Source: Streptomyces sp. NBC_00377 (lineage in GTDB: Bacteria; Actinomycetota; Actinomycetes; Streptomycetales; Streptomycetaceae). From it: a stretch of DNA of 64,000 nucleotides. The translations under genes and the position numbers were made by a program. The notes beneath the pieces were generated by a model that saw only the letters and a list, made by a program, of their open reading frames with translations, searched no databases and was not told the DNA's origin. Shown piece by piece: positions 51,827 to 60,241 of the stretch; position 1 is the first letter of the stretch, and every line of letters starts with the position of its first letter. The DNA lies in NCBI RefSeq assembly GCF_036075115.1, contig NZ_CP107958.1, positions 3,100,001 to 3,164,000 of the forward strand, given 5' to 3'.

Positions 51827-53127
51827 GGCTCGCGTTCCCCTCCTGGGCCGGCACCCTCGCCGTGAAGGCCGCCGTCTTCATCACGGTGATGTGCTGCGCG
51901 CTCGCCGCCCTGCTGGGCATCCTGGTGCACGTCTCGGTGACGAACCAGACCGTCGGACAGGCCCGTGAACTGGCCTTGTCCCGGCTGAAGGACGCGACGA
52001 CGGCGTTCGAGGCGGGTGACACCCTGGGGTGGGGAGCGAGCCTCGATCCGCCGGGACTGCCCGCGTCGCTGCGGACGCTGGCGGTGGCCGGTGAACGCGG
52101 CACGATGGTCGCCGAGCACCAAGGGCGCCCCACGATGTGGGCGGCGGGCCCGGCCGACGGCGCGCGGGCCCTCGCCGTCCCGGTCGACTACTCGCAGAGC
52201 GCCCGCACCATCGAGGCCCTGGACACCGCGATCCTGTGGTCGTCGGTGCTGGCCATCGGCGCGACGCTGCTGGTCGGCGCCGTCGCGGTGACCCGCGTGA
52301 CGCGCCGGCTGCACGCCACCGCGCGGGTGGCCCGGCGGATCACCGCCGGCGACCTGGACGCCCGGGTGGACGACCCCCGCACGAAGGAACCGGGCCGGCC
52401 GCAGGACGAGGTGGGCGCCGTGGCCGTCGCGCTGGACTCCATGGCGTCCTCGCTCCAGGGCAAGCTGCTGAGCGAGCAGCGGTTCACCGCCGATGTGGCG
52501 CACGAGCTGCGCACTCCGCTGACCGGGCTGCACGCGGCGGCGGAACTGCTGCCGCCGGGGCGGCCGACGGAGTTGGTCCGCGACCGGGTGGCGGCGCTGC
52601 GCACGCTGACGGAGGACCTGCTGGAGATCTCCCGACTGGACACCCGGCGGGAGCGGCTGGAGGTGGACACCGAGGAGCTGGGCGCGCTGGCGGTCCGGGT
52701 GGTGCGGGCTGCGGAGGCCTCGGGCACCTCCGGCGCCTCGGTGACCGGCACCGAAGTGAGAATCGTCCGGGACGCGCGCGTGGAGACCGACCGGCGGCGC
52801 CTGGAGCGGGTGCTGGGGAATCTGCTCGCCAACGCGCACCGCCACGGGCGCTCGCCCGTCGTGCTGACGGTGGACGGGCCCGTGGTCACCGTGCGGGACG
52901 ACGGGGACGGCTATCCGGAGTACCTCGTCACGCACGGGCCGCAGCGGTTCCGCACCGAGGGCGGGGCGAAGGGGCACGGGCTCGGACTGACGATCGCGGT
53001 CGGTCAGGCGGAGGTGCTGGGCGCCCGGCTGACGTTCACCAACGCACCGGACGGCGGTGCGGTGGCGACGCTGACGCTCCCTCAGACGCCTCCGTCCGGG
53101 AGCGCGCTCCCCGATGGCGCAGCGTGA
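51823..53127 (+). CDS. Sensor histidine kinase without adjacent response regulator
   Basis: A 434-residue membrane kinase. Membrane helices at about residues 15-38 and 136-158 bracket an extracellular sensor; a HAMP segment follows. The phosphoacceptor is His227 in FTADVAHELRTPLTG, the N box is RVLGNLLANAHRHG, and the G boxes are VRDDGDGYP and GHGLGLTIA. ATG 51823 is coupled to the lipoprotein gene. No receiver gene follows; the next gene is the repeat protein. The cognate regulator may be elsewhere, possibly the orphan receiver type seen at 23320, but nothing links them. Confidence 0.94.
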   Translation: MRLAFPSWAGTLAVKAAVFITVMCCALAALLGILVHVSVTNQTVGQARELALSRLKDATTAFEAGDTLGWGASLDPPGLPASLRTLAVAGERGTMVAEHQGRPTMWAAGPADGARALAVPVDYSQSARTIEALDTAILWSSVLAIGATLLVGAVAVTRVTRRLHATARVARRITAGDLDARVDDPRTKEPGRPQDEVGAVAVALDSMASSLQGKLLSEQRFTADVAHELRTPLTGLHAAAELLPPGRPTELVRDRVAALRTLTEDLLEISRLDTRRERLEVDTEELGALAVRVVRAAEASGTSGASVTGTEVRIVRDARVETDRRRLERVLGNLLANAHRHGRSPVVLTVDGPVVTVRDDGDGYPEYLVTHGPQRFRTEGGAKGHGLGLTIAVGQAEVLGARLTFTNAPDGGAVATLTLPQTPPSGSALPDGAA

Positions 53128-53197
53128 CGGGCGACACGCGCGAACCGCTCCTAATGTGGCGATAAGTCAGCTGCACCCTCTTCGTGGAGGTATCGCC

Positions 53198-54181
53198 ATG
53201 TCCCTGCGTACCGCTCTCACCCGTGTCGCCATGGTCACCGCGGCAGGCGCCCTCGTCGCCGCCACCGCGGCCGTCGCCCCCGCTCTCGCCGACGACTGGG
53301 ACGGCGGGGACGACGGTCTCAGCAGCCAGGACGGCGGCGCGGGCAACTGGCAGAACCAGAGCGGCAACAACAACCAGAACGGCAACGGCCCGAGCGGCAA
53401 CGGCCAAGGAAACGGCCAGGGCCAAGGCAACGGCCAAGGTCAGGGCCAGGGGAACGGCCAGGGCAACGGCCAAGGTCAGGGCCAGGGCAATGGTCAGGGT
53501 CAGGGCCAGGGCCAGGGGAACGGCCAGGGTCACGGCCAGGGGAACGGCCAAGGCAATGGTCAAGGTCAGGGCCAGGGGAACGGCCAGGGCAACGGCCAAG
53601 GTCAGGGCCAGGGCAATGGTCAGGGTCAGGGCCAGGGCCAGGGCCAGGGCCAGGGGAACGGCCAAGGCAATGGTCAAGGTCAGGGCCAGGGGAACGGCCA
53701 GGGCAATGGTCAAGGTCACGGCAATGCCAATGGCAACGGCAACGCGAACAACCAAGGCAACGGCCAGGGCAACGGCCAGGGTCATGGCAACGGCAACGGC
53801 AACGGCAACGGCCAGGGTCATGGCAACGGCAACGGCCAGGGCAACCCGAACGGAAGTTGGCAGAGCGGTGGCGGGAACGGCTGGCAGTCGGGCGGTGGCG
53901 GCAACGGCTGGCAGAACGGCAACGGGAACGGGAACCAGAACGACTCCCGCCGTTACCGCGGGCGCGTCACCGCGAACGAGCTGCTGCTGCGCAGTGCTCC
54001 CACGCGTGCCGGCCAGGTGATCCGGGTGGCCCGTCGCGGCGAGATCGTCTCGATCTTCTGCAAGACCCCCGGGCAGAACGTCCAGGGCAACTCCCTCTGG
54101 TACCTCCTCACCGACGGCACCTGGGCCTGGGGCTCCGCGCGCTACATCGACACCATCGGAACGCCGCCCCGCTGGTGCTGA
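53198..54181 (+). CDS. Secreted Gly/Asn/Gln-repeat protein with C-terminal SH3-like domain
   Basis: A 327-residue exported protein. A signal peptide (residues 1-31, ending APALA) precedes a short acidic segment. Then comes about 170 residues of nearly pure GQGNGQ/GNGQGQ repeats (about 65-235), a Trp/Gly linker (GGGNGWQSGGG), and a C-terminal SH3b-like domain from residue 251 (GRVTANELLLRSAP, then LWYLLTDGTWAWG). The repeats should be disordered, hydrophilic and perhaps phase-separating or wall-spanning; SH3b domains often bind peptidoglycan. ATG 53198 follows GTGGAGG at 7 nt. The DNA of the repeat is itself an array of GGCCAGGGNAACGGCCARGG units and prone to length change. Confidence 0.85.
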   Translation: MSLRTALTRVAMVTAAGALVAATAAVAPALADDWDGGDDGLSSQDGGAGNWQNQSGNNNQNGNGPSGNGQGNGQGQGNGQGQGQGNGQGNGQGQGQGNGQGQGQGQGNGQGHGQGNGQGNGQGQGQGNGQGNGQGQGQGNGQGQGQGQGQGQGNGQGNGQGQGQGNGQGNGQGHGNANGNGNANNQGNGQGNGQGHGNGNGNGNGQGHGNGNGQGNPNGSWQSGGGNGWQSGGGGNGWQNGNGNGNQNDSRRYRGRVTANELLLRSAPTRAGQVIRVARRGEIVSIFCKTPGQNVQGNSLWYLLTDGTWAWGSARYIDTIGTPPRWC

Positions 54182-54275
54182 TCGGACGTCCAGCCGGTGC
54201 CGCACGGTACTGACACGACACTGACACGAAAGTCTCCAAGGCTCACAAGGAGCCGTATTTAGGTAGGTTCCGGAC

Positions 54276-55844
54276 ATGACGAAAGCCGGAGTCGGAGCAG
54301 GAACCGGCACGGGGACGGGGACGGGAGCCGGCGCCACCGCCCGAGCCGGTTCCCGTGCCGGTGCCACCGTGGCGGCGGCCGACGCGCCCGCCCCCGCGGC
54401 GCTTCTCCCCCGGCGCCGTGGCGTCGAACTGTCCCTGATCGTCCTGGCCGTGCTGCTCTCCGTGTACGGCTACTGCGCCGTCGGGCTGGCGAAGCACGGC
54501 ACCGTCCCGCCCGGCGCCGCCGGTTACGGCGCCGGGCTGGGCGTGCTCGCGCTGCTGGCACACCTCACGGTGCGGCTGCGCGCCCCCTGCGCCGACCCGC
54601 TCCTGCTGCCCATCGCCGTACTGCTCAACGGGATGGGCCTGGTGCTGATCTACCGGCTCGACCTGGAGACGCCGCACGACCGGGCGGCGCCCGCCCAGCT
54701 GGTGTGGTCCACGCTCGGAGTGGCCCTGTTCATCCTGGTCGTGGCCGCGTTGCGCGACCACCGTGTGCTCCAGCGGTACGCCTATGTCTGCGTGGTCGCC
54801 GCGCTCGCCCTGCTCGCCCTGCCCATCCTCTTCCCGGCTGTGAACGGCGCCCGCATCTGGATCCGGATCGCCGGGTTCTCCATCCAGCCGGGTGAGTTCG
54901 CGAAGGTGCTGCTCGCGGTGTTCTTCGCCGCGTACCTGGCGGCCAACCGCACGGCGCTGGCGTACGCGGGCCGGAGCATCTGGCGCTTCGAACGGCTGCA
55001 ACTGCCCACCGGGCGCGTCCTCGGCCCGATCGTCACGATCTGGCTGTTGAGCGTCGGCGTGCTGGTGCTGGAGCGGGACCTCGGAACGTCGCTGCTGTTC
55101 TTCGGCCTGTTCGTGATCATGCTCTACGTCGCCACCGGCCGCACCGGCTGGATCGCCGTCGGGCTGCTGCTCGCCTCGCTGGGCGCGGTCGCCGTCGGCC
55201 GTCTGGAACCGCATGTGCACAGCAGGGTCGAGGACTGGCTGCACCCGTTCGCGACGATCGAGGCGGGGCAGGGCGCCAACCAGCTCGCCCAGTCGCTGTT
55301 CTCCTTCGCGGCGGGCGGGATGCTCGGCTCCGGGCTCGGCCTCGGTCACTCCGTCCTCATCGGCTTCGCCGCCAAGTCGGACTTCATCCTGGCCACGGCG
55401 GGCGAGGAACTGGGTCTGGTGGGCCTGTCGGCCCTCTTCCTCCTCTACGGCCTGCTGGTGGAGCGCGGCTACCGGGCGGGCCTCTCGCTGCGCGACCCCT
55501 TCGGCCGGCTGCTGGCGACCGGTCTCGCCTCGATCGTGGCGCTCCAGGTCTTCGTGATCGCGGGCGGGGTGACCGGGCTGATCCCGCTGACCGGCATGGC
55601 GATGCCGTTCCTGGCCCAGGGCGGCTCCTCGCTCGTCACCAACTGGGCGATCGTGGCGCTGCTGATCCGGGTGAGTGACTCGGCGAGAGGACCGCACCAC
55701 ACACCGCCCGGCACGCCTCGGAACACTCCGCCCGGCACGCCTCGGAGCGCTCCCGCCGGCGCACCCCGCGACACCGCGCACGACAACGGGCGGAACACTT
55801 CGCCCGGCGCACCCGACGCCAAGGACCCACGGAGGCCCGGTTGA
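54276..55844 (+). CDS. SEDS-family peptidoglycan polymerase (FtsW/RodA/SpoVE type)
   Basis: A 522-residue membrane protein with about 12 segments. The N-terminal 45 residues are Gly/Thr/Ala-rich. Motifs include NGARIWIRIAGFSIQPGEF, LVLERDLGTSLLFFGLF (with the conserved Asp) and the C-terminal GIT-type loop GLIPLTGMAMPFLAQGGSS. SEDS proteins polymerise lipid II. The C-terminal tail has PPGTPRN repeats. Its stop overlaps the start of the transpeptidase gene (TTGA), so they form the expected SEDS-PBP pair. S. coelicolor has several such pairs active outside the dcw cluster. Confidence 0.94.
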   Translation: MTKAGVGAGTGTGTGTGAGATARAGSRAGATVAAADAPAPAALLPRRRGVELSLIVLAVLLSVYGYCAVGLAKHGTVPPGAAGYGAGLGVLALLAHLTVRLRAPCADPLLLPIAVLLNGMGLVLIYRLDLETPHDRAAPAQLVWSTLGVALFILVVAALRDHRVLQRYAYVCVVAALALLALPILFPAVNGARIWIRIAGFSIQPGEFAKVLLAVFFAAYLAANRTALAYAGRSIWRFERLQLPTGRVLGPIVTIWLLSVGVLVLERDLGTSLLFFGLFVIMLYVATGRTGWIAVGLLLASLGAVAVGRLEPHVHSRVEDWLHPFATIEAGQGANQLAQSLFSFAAGGMLGSGLGLGHSVLIGFAAKSDFILATAGEELGLVGLSALFLLYGLLVERGYRAGLSLRDPFGRLLATGLASIVALQVFVIAGGVTGLIPLTGMAMPFLAQGGSSLVTNWAIVALLIRVSDSARGPHHTPPGTPRNTPPGTPRSAPAGAPRDTAHDNGRNTSPGAPDAKDPRRPG

Positions 55845-57298
55845 CCCGGCACATCCGGCACGCCGCCGTCTTCTGCGCCCTGCTGCTGGTGGCACTCCTG
55901 GTCAACGCCCTGCGCGTGCAGGTCGTCGAGTCCGGCGCCTACGGCGGCAACCCGGCCAACCGGCGCGGCTCCATCGCCCGCTACGCCCAGCCGCGCGGCG
56001 ACATCCTCGTCGGCGGCGTCCCCGTGACCGGCTCCCGGGACACCGGTGAGCAGCTGCGCTACGAGCGCACGTACCGCGACGGGCCGTTGTACGCGCCGGT
56101 GACCGGCTTCGCCTCGCAGGTGTACGGGACGTCGTTCCTGGAGCACTCCGGGGACGAGGTGCTCTCCGGGTCCGATCCGATGCTCTCGCCGTTCCCGCTG
56201 TGGAACGACGTCACGCACGGCCGGCCCGCCGGCGGAAACGTGGTGACGACGCTGAACCCCCGGGCCCAGCGGGCCGCGTTCGAGGGGCTGGACGGCCGCA
56301 AGGGCGCGGTGGCGGCGGTGGAGCCGACGACGGGACGGGTGCTGGCGCTGGTGTCCAGCCCCTCGTACGACCCCGCCGAGCTGTCCGGCAACGACGGCGC
56401 GGCCGAACGGGCCTGGTTGCGGCTCAACGGCGACCCGGACAAGCCGATGCTGAACCGGGCGGTGCGGCAGACGTATCCGCCCGGTTCGACGTTCAAGGTG
56501 GTCACCGCGGCTGCGGCGCTGGACGCGGGGGTGATCACCGACCTCGACGCGGCCACCGACTCGCCCGCCCCCTACCGGCTGCCGGGGACGACGACACGGC
56601 TGACGAACGCCGGCGACGGCTGCGAGGACGCTCCGCTGCGGGACGCCTTCGAGTGGTCGTGCAACACGGTGTTCGCGAAGCTCGGAGTGGACACCGGGCT
56701 GGCCCGGATGACCCGGACGGCGCATGCGTTCGGTTTCAACGACGTGGACGTGCGGATCCCCTTCGCCGTGGCGCCGAGCACCTTCGACACCTCGCTCGAC
56801 CCGGCACAGCTGGCGCTCTCCTCGATCGGCCAGTTCAACACGCGGGCGACGCCCCTCCAGATGGCGATGGTGTCGGCGGCCGTGGCCGACGGAGGACAGG
56901 TACGCACGCCGTACCTGGTGGAGCGGACGACACGGCGGGGTGGTGCCACGGTGGCCACGGCCGGTTCCCGGCCGTCCCGGCAGGCGATGTACCCCTCGAC
57001 GGCACGGCGGTTGCGGGAGCTGATGGAGGACGTGGTGCGCGAGGGCACCGGCACGAACGCGGCGATCCCGGGCGCGGTCGTCGGCGGCAAGACCGGCACC
57101 GCCCAGCACGGCCTCGGCAACGCCGGGATTCCGTACGCCTGGTTCGTCTCCTGGGCGCGGGACGTGCGCGACGCGGAGCCGCGGGTGGCGGTCGCTGTGG
57201 TGGTGGAGGACGGGTCGGCGCGCCGCGGGGACATCACCGGTGGCGGGATGGCGGCGCCGATCGCGCGGGCGGTGATGGAGGCGGTGCTCGACTCGTGA
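55841..57298 (+). CDS. Class B penicillin-binding protein (PbpA-like transpeptidase)
   Basis: A 485-residue transpeptidase with one N-terminal membrane anchor (about residues 8-27) and a short non-penicillin-binding domain. The active-site motifs are STFK (216-219, nucleophile Ser216), SCN (273-275) and KTG (417-419). Length and lack of a large N-terminal domain match mycobacterial PbpA. It cross-links the glycan strands made by the coupled SEDS protein. TTG 55841 is coupled by overlap. Confidence 0.94.
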   Translation: MTRHIRHAAVFCALLLVALLVNALRVQVVESGAYGGNPANRRGSIARYAQPRGDILVGGVPVTGSRDTGEQLRYERTYRDGPLYAPVTGFASQVYGTSFLEHSGDEVLSGSDPMLSPFPLWNDVTHGRPAGGNVVTTLNPRAQRAAFEGLDGRKGAVAAVEPTTGRVLALVSSPSYDPAELSGNDGAAERAWLRLNGDPDKPMLNRAVRQTYPPGSTFKVVTAAAALDAGVITDLDAATDSPAPYRLPGTTTRLTNAGDGCEDAPLRDAFEWSCNTVFAKLGVDTGLARMTRTAHAFGFNDVDVRIPFAVAPSTFDTSLDPAQLALSSIGQFNTRATPLQMAMVSAAVADGGQVRTPYLVERTTRRGGATVATAGSRPSRQAMYPSTARRLRELMEDVVREGTGTNAAIPGAVVGGKTGTAQHGLGNAGIPYAWFVSWARDVRDAEPRVAVAVVVEDGSARRGDITGGGMAAPIARAVMEAVLDS

Positions 57299-57343
57299 GA
57301 CGGGGGGTGCCGGGACCGCACAGGGGTGTCCTACGGTTCGCCC

Positions 57344-57874
57344 ATGACTGACGCCGAAGCTGAGAACGTCATCGAACCCGCCTCTTTCGAACTCGCGCAG
57401 GTCAATATCTCCCGGCTCAAGTTTCCCTTGGACTCGGCCGAATTGAGGGACTTCGTGGATTCCCTCGACCCGGTCAACGCCGCCGCGGAGGCGGCGGACG
57501 GCTATGTGTGGCGGCTCCAGTCCGAAGGCGGGGACGCGACCGACATCCAGGTCTTCGGGGACTCCTGGCTGATCATCAACATGACGGTGTGGCGGGACCT
57601 CGACGCGCTGACCTCGTTCATGTACCAGGGCCGGCACCGCGAGTTGCTCGCCCGGCGAAGGGAATGGTTCGAGCGGGTGGCGGAGGCGATGACCGCCCTG
57701 TGGTGGGTCCCGGCCGGCCGCCGCCCGACGGTCGCGGAGGCCGAGTCCCGTCTGCTGCATCTGCGCGCGAACGGCCCGACCCCGTACGCCTTCGGCCTGC
57801 GCACGTCGTTCCCGCCGCAGGGCGCGGAGCCGGTGACCTTCGCCGTCCCCGAGGACCTGGGCTGCTCGGTGTAG
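57344..57874 (+). CDS. DUF3291 family protein
   Basis: A 176-residue soluble protein. ELAQVNISRLKFPLDS and WLIINMTVWRDLDALTSFMY, followed by WWVPAGRRPTVAEAESRL, match the DUF3291 family, which has a dimeric alpha/beta-barrel-like fold related to heme/monooxygenase small domains. Its biochemical role is unknown. ATG 57344 starts MTDAEAENVIEP. It stands alone after the SEDS-PBP pair. Confidence 0.87.
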   Translation: MTDAEAENVIEPASFELAQVNISRLKFPLDSAELRDFVDSLDPVNAAAEAADGYVWRLQSEGGDATDIQVFGDSWLIINMTVWRDLDALTSFMYQGRHRELLARRREWFERVAEAMTALWWVPAGRRPTVAEAESRLLHLRANGPTPYAFGLRTSFPPQGAEPVTFAVPEDLGCSV

Positions 57875-58095
57875 TCCGGCCGGCCGCCGATCTCACCGGC
57901 GACGGCAGGTGCCGGTGAGGTCGACGGCGAGGGGGAACGGGAGGGGGAGCTCGGCCTTGTCGCGGTGGACGCCCGTGGGGACGTGCACGCCGGCCCGGCA
58001 GGAATACCCAGGCGTCCGACCGTCGAGTGATCATCGTACGGATTGCCGGTGCACGGGGGATTGACGGTCTTGCTGACAGGCAGTCTCATAAGGGC

Positions 58096-59034
58096 ATGAC
58101 GACCCTCACCGATGGCGAAGCGCTGGAAGGGCTGCGGGACGCGCTGGGCCTGCTCAAGGACCGGGAGCAGGTGGCCGAGCGGCTGCTCGCGTCCTCCGCC
58201 AAGCACTCCTTCGACCCGGACAAGGAGCTGGACTGGGACGCCCCCTTCGAGGCGGGCAAGTGGTTCTGGCCCCCGGAACTGGTGTCGCTCTACGACACGC
58301 CGATGTGGCGGCGGATGAGCGAGGAGCAGCGGATTCTGCTGTCCCGGCACGAGGCCGCGGCGCTCGCCTCCCTCGGGATCTGGTTCGAGATCATCCTCAT
58401 GCAGCTGCTGGTCCGGCACATCTACGACAAGGCGGCGACGAGCGCCCATGTGCGGTACGCGCTGACCGAGATCGAGGACGAGTGCCGGCACTCCAAGATG
58501 TTCGCCCGGCTGATCACGCGGGGCGAGACGCCGTGGTACCCGGTGAGCCGCGCCCACCAGCACCTGGGCCGGCTGTTCAAGACGGTCTCCACGACTCCCG
58601 GTTCCTTCACCGCGACCCTGCTCGGCGAGGAGGTCCTCGACTGGATGCAGCGGCTGACCTTCCCCGACGACCGGGTCCAGCCGCTGGTCCGGGGCGTCAC
58701 CCGGATCCACGTCGTGGAGGAGGCCCGGCACGTGCGCTACGCCCGTGAGGAGCTGCGCCGCCAGATGATGACGGCGCCGAGGTGGTCGCAGGAGTTCACG
58801 AGAGTCACCTCCGGCGAGTTCGCGCGGGTGTTCTCCGTGGCCTTCGTGAATCCGGACGTCTACACGAACGTGGGCCTGGACAAGCGGGAGGCGATGGCGC
58901 AGGTGCGGGCGAGCGGGCACCGGCGGGAGGTCATGCAGACGGGATCGAAACGGCTGACGGACTTCCTCGACGACATCGGGGTGCTCCGGGGCGTCGGGCG
59001 GCGGCTGTGGAGGTCGTCCGGGCTGCTGGCCTGA
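58096..59034 (+). CDS. AurF-like diiron oxygenase
   Basis: A 312-residue helical protein of the p-aminobenzoate N-oxygenase family. Metal-ligand helices are visible as SRHEAAALASLGIWFEIIL, ALTEIEDECRHSKMF and HVVEEARHVRYAREEL, giving the E-x-x-R-H pairs that bind two irons. The family oxidises arylamines or other small metabolites; the substrate here is unknown. No biosynthetic genes adjoin it. A TetR gene follows in the same direction after 46 nt and could regulate it. Confidence 0.88.
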   Translation: MTTLTDGEALEGLRDALGLLKDREQVAERLLASSAKHSFDPDKELDWDAPFEAGKWFWPPELVSLYDTPMWRRMSEEQRILLSRHEAAALASLGIWFEIILMQLLVRHIYDKAATSAHVRYALTEIEDECRHSKMFARLITRGETPWYPVSRAHQHLGRLFKTVSTTPGSFTATLLGEEVLDWMQRLTFPDDRVQPLVRGVTRIHVVEEARHVRYAREELRRQMMTAPRWSQEFTRVTSGEFARVFSVAFVNPDVYTNVGLDKREAMAQVRASGHRREVMQTGSKRLTDFLDDIGVLRGVGRRLWRSSGLLA

Positions 59035-59080
59035 GCCGACGACGGGCACGGGCCGGGGGTGGGCGATTACGCTGCACGTC

Positions 59081-59731
59081 ATGACCCCCGCCGCCCCCGC
59101 CTACCGCCGTCTCAGTGTCGAGGAACGCCGCAGCCAGCTGCTCGAGGCCGCGCTCTCGCTGTTCGCGCACCGCGTCCCCGAGGACGTGTCGCTGGACGAC
59201 GTCGCGGAGGCCGCCGGGGTGTCCCGGCCGCTCGTCTACCGGTACTTCCCCGGCGGCAAGCAGCAGCTCTACGAGGCCGCCCTGCGCTCCGCCGCCGAGG
59301 AGCTGCACCACTGCTTCGACGAGCCCCACGCCGGCCCGCTCCTCCCCCGCCTCGCCCGCGTCCTGGACCGGTATCTGACCTTCGTCGGCCGTCATGACGC
59401 CGGATTCAGCGCCCTGCTCCAGGGCGGCAGCGTGGTCGAGACCTCGCGGACGACCGCCATCGTGGACGGCGTGCGCCGGGCCGCCGCCGAGGCCGTCTAC
59501 AGCCATCTGGGGGTGGCCGACCCGGGGCCGCGGCTTCGGATGACCGTACGGATGTGGATCACGGCGGTCGAGGCGGCCTCCCTCATCTGGCTCGACGAGG
59601 ACAAACAGCCGCCCGTCGACGAGCTGCGGGACTGGCTGGTCGACCAGCTCGTCGCCGTCCTCACGGTGACCGCGGCGCGGGACGCGCAGACCGCCGAGCT
59701 GGTCCGGGGTGCGCTGACCGCCGCGACCTGA
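59081..59731 (+). CDS. TetR-family transcriptional regulator
   Basis: A 216-residue regulator. The helix-turn-helix is DVSLDDVAEAAGVSRPLVYR followed by YFPGGKQQLYEAAL, at residues 30-64. The C-terminal ligand domain is helical without a recognised ligand. It is downstream of and co-directional with the diiron oxygenase, a likely target. Confidence 0.93.
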   Translation: MTPAAPAYRRLSVEERRSQLLEAALSLFAHRVPEDVSLDDVAEAAGVSRPLVYRYFPGGKQQLYEAALRSAAEELHHCFDEPHAGPLLPRLARVLDRYLTFVGRHDAGFSALLQGGSVVETSRTTAIVDGVRRAAAEAVYSHLGVADPGPRLRMTVRMWITAVEAASLIWLDEDKQPPVDELRDWLVDQLVAVLTVTAARDAQTAELVRGALTAAT

Positions 59732-59745
59732 TCGACACTGGTGCG

Positions 59746-60138
59746 GTGAAAAGCGAAGACACCCCCTTCGAGGGCGGCCCCATGGACGGCCGGGTGCTGC
59801 CCGTGCTGCTCGGTCCGACCGGGCACCCGCCGAAGACGTACCGCATCCCCGTCCCCGACCCGGCCGGCGGGCCGCCCACCGTCCTGGTCTACCGGCGCGT
59901 GCCCCGCGGTCACAGCAAGAAGCTCGGACTGCCCAAGGGCTGGAAGTACGAGTTCGCAGCCGAGGGCGACCAGGCCGCGGGGAGGGGCAGCGGCGCGCCG
60001 GGCGCACGGAAGTGGCCCTGGTCGAAGCCGGGCACCCCGCCCGGCTCTGCGCCCGGACCCGCCGGCGGCACCGGCACCGCACGGCGCTCCGGGCCCGACG
60101 CCACGCCGGGCGATCGGCGGAACGACGCCGACGAGTGA
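59746..60138 (+). CDS. Hypothetical protein with conserved N-terminal domain
   Basis: A 130-residue protein from GTG 59746. The first 70 residues (GRVLPVLLGPTGHPPKTYRI and VLVYRRVPRGHSKKLGLPKG) read as a folded beta-rich domain. The rest is Gly/Pro/Ala-rich and probably disordered. No family is recognised. It lies 14 nt after the TetR gene and may be co-transcribed. Confidence 0.6.
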   Translation: MKSEDTPFEGGPMDGRVLPVLLGPTGHPPKTYRIPVPDPAGGPPTVLVYRRVPRGHSKKLGLPKGWKYEFAAEGDQAAGRGSGAPGARKWPWSKPGTPPGSAPGPAGGTGTARRSGPDATPGDRRNDADE

Positions 60139-60241
60139 TTCCGTTGCGCCGAACCGCGCACCTCCGGGGCGCGGGCCGGGCCCACACGTCCGATGCTCAC
60201 CGTGCGGGGTGGAGGGGCCACCCCGCAACGGAGGTGATGAC

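Noticed and set aside
53400..53860. Repeat array considered as CRISPR
   Set aside because: The units are contiguous, in frame and translate as GQGN repeats; there are no spacers and no cas genes.
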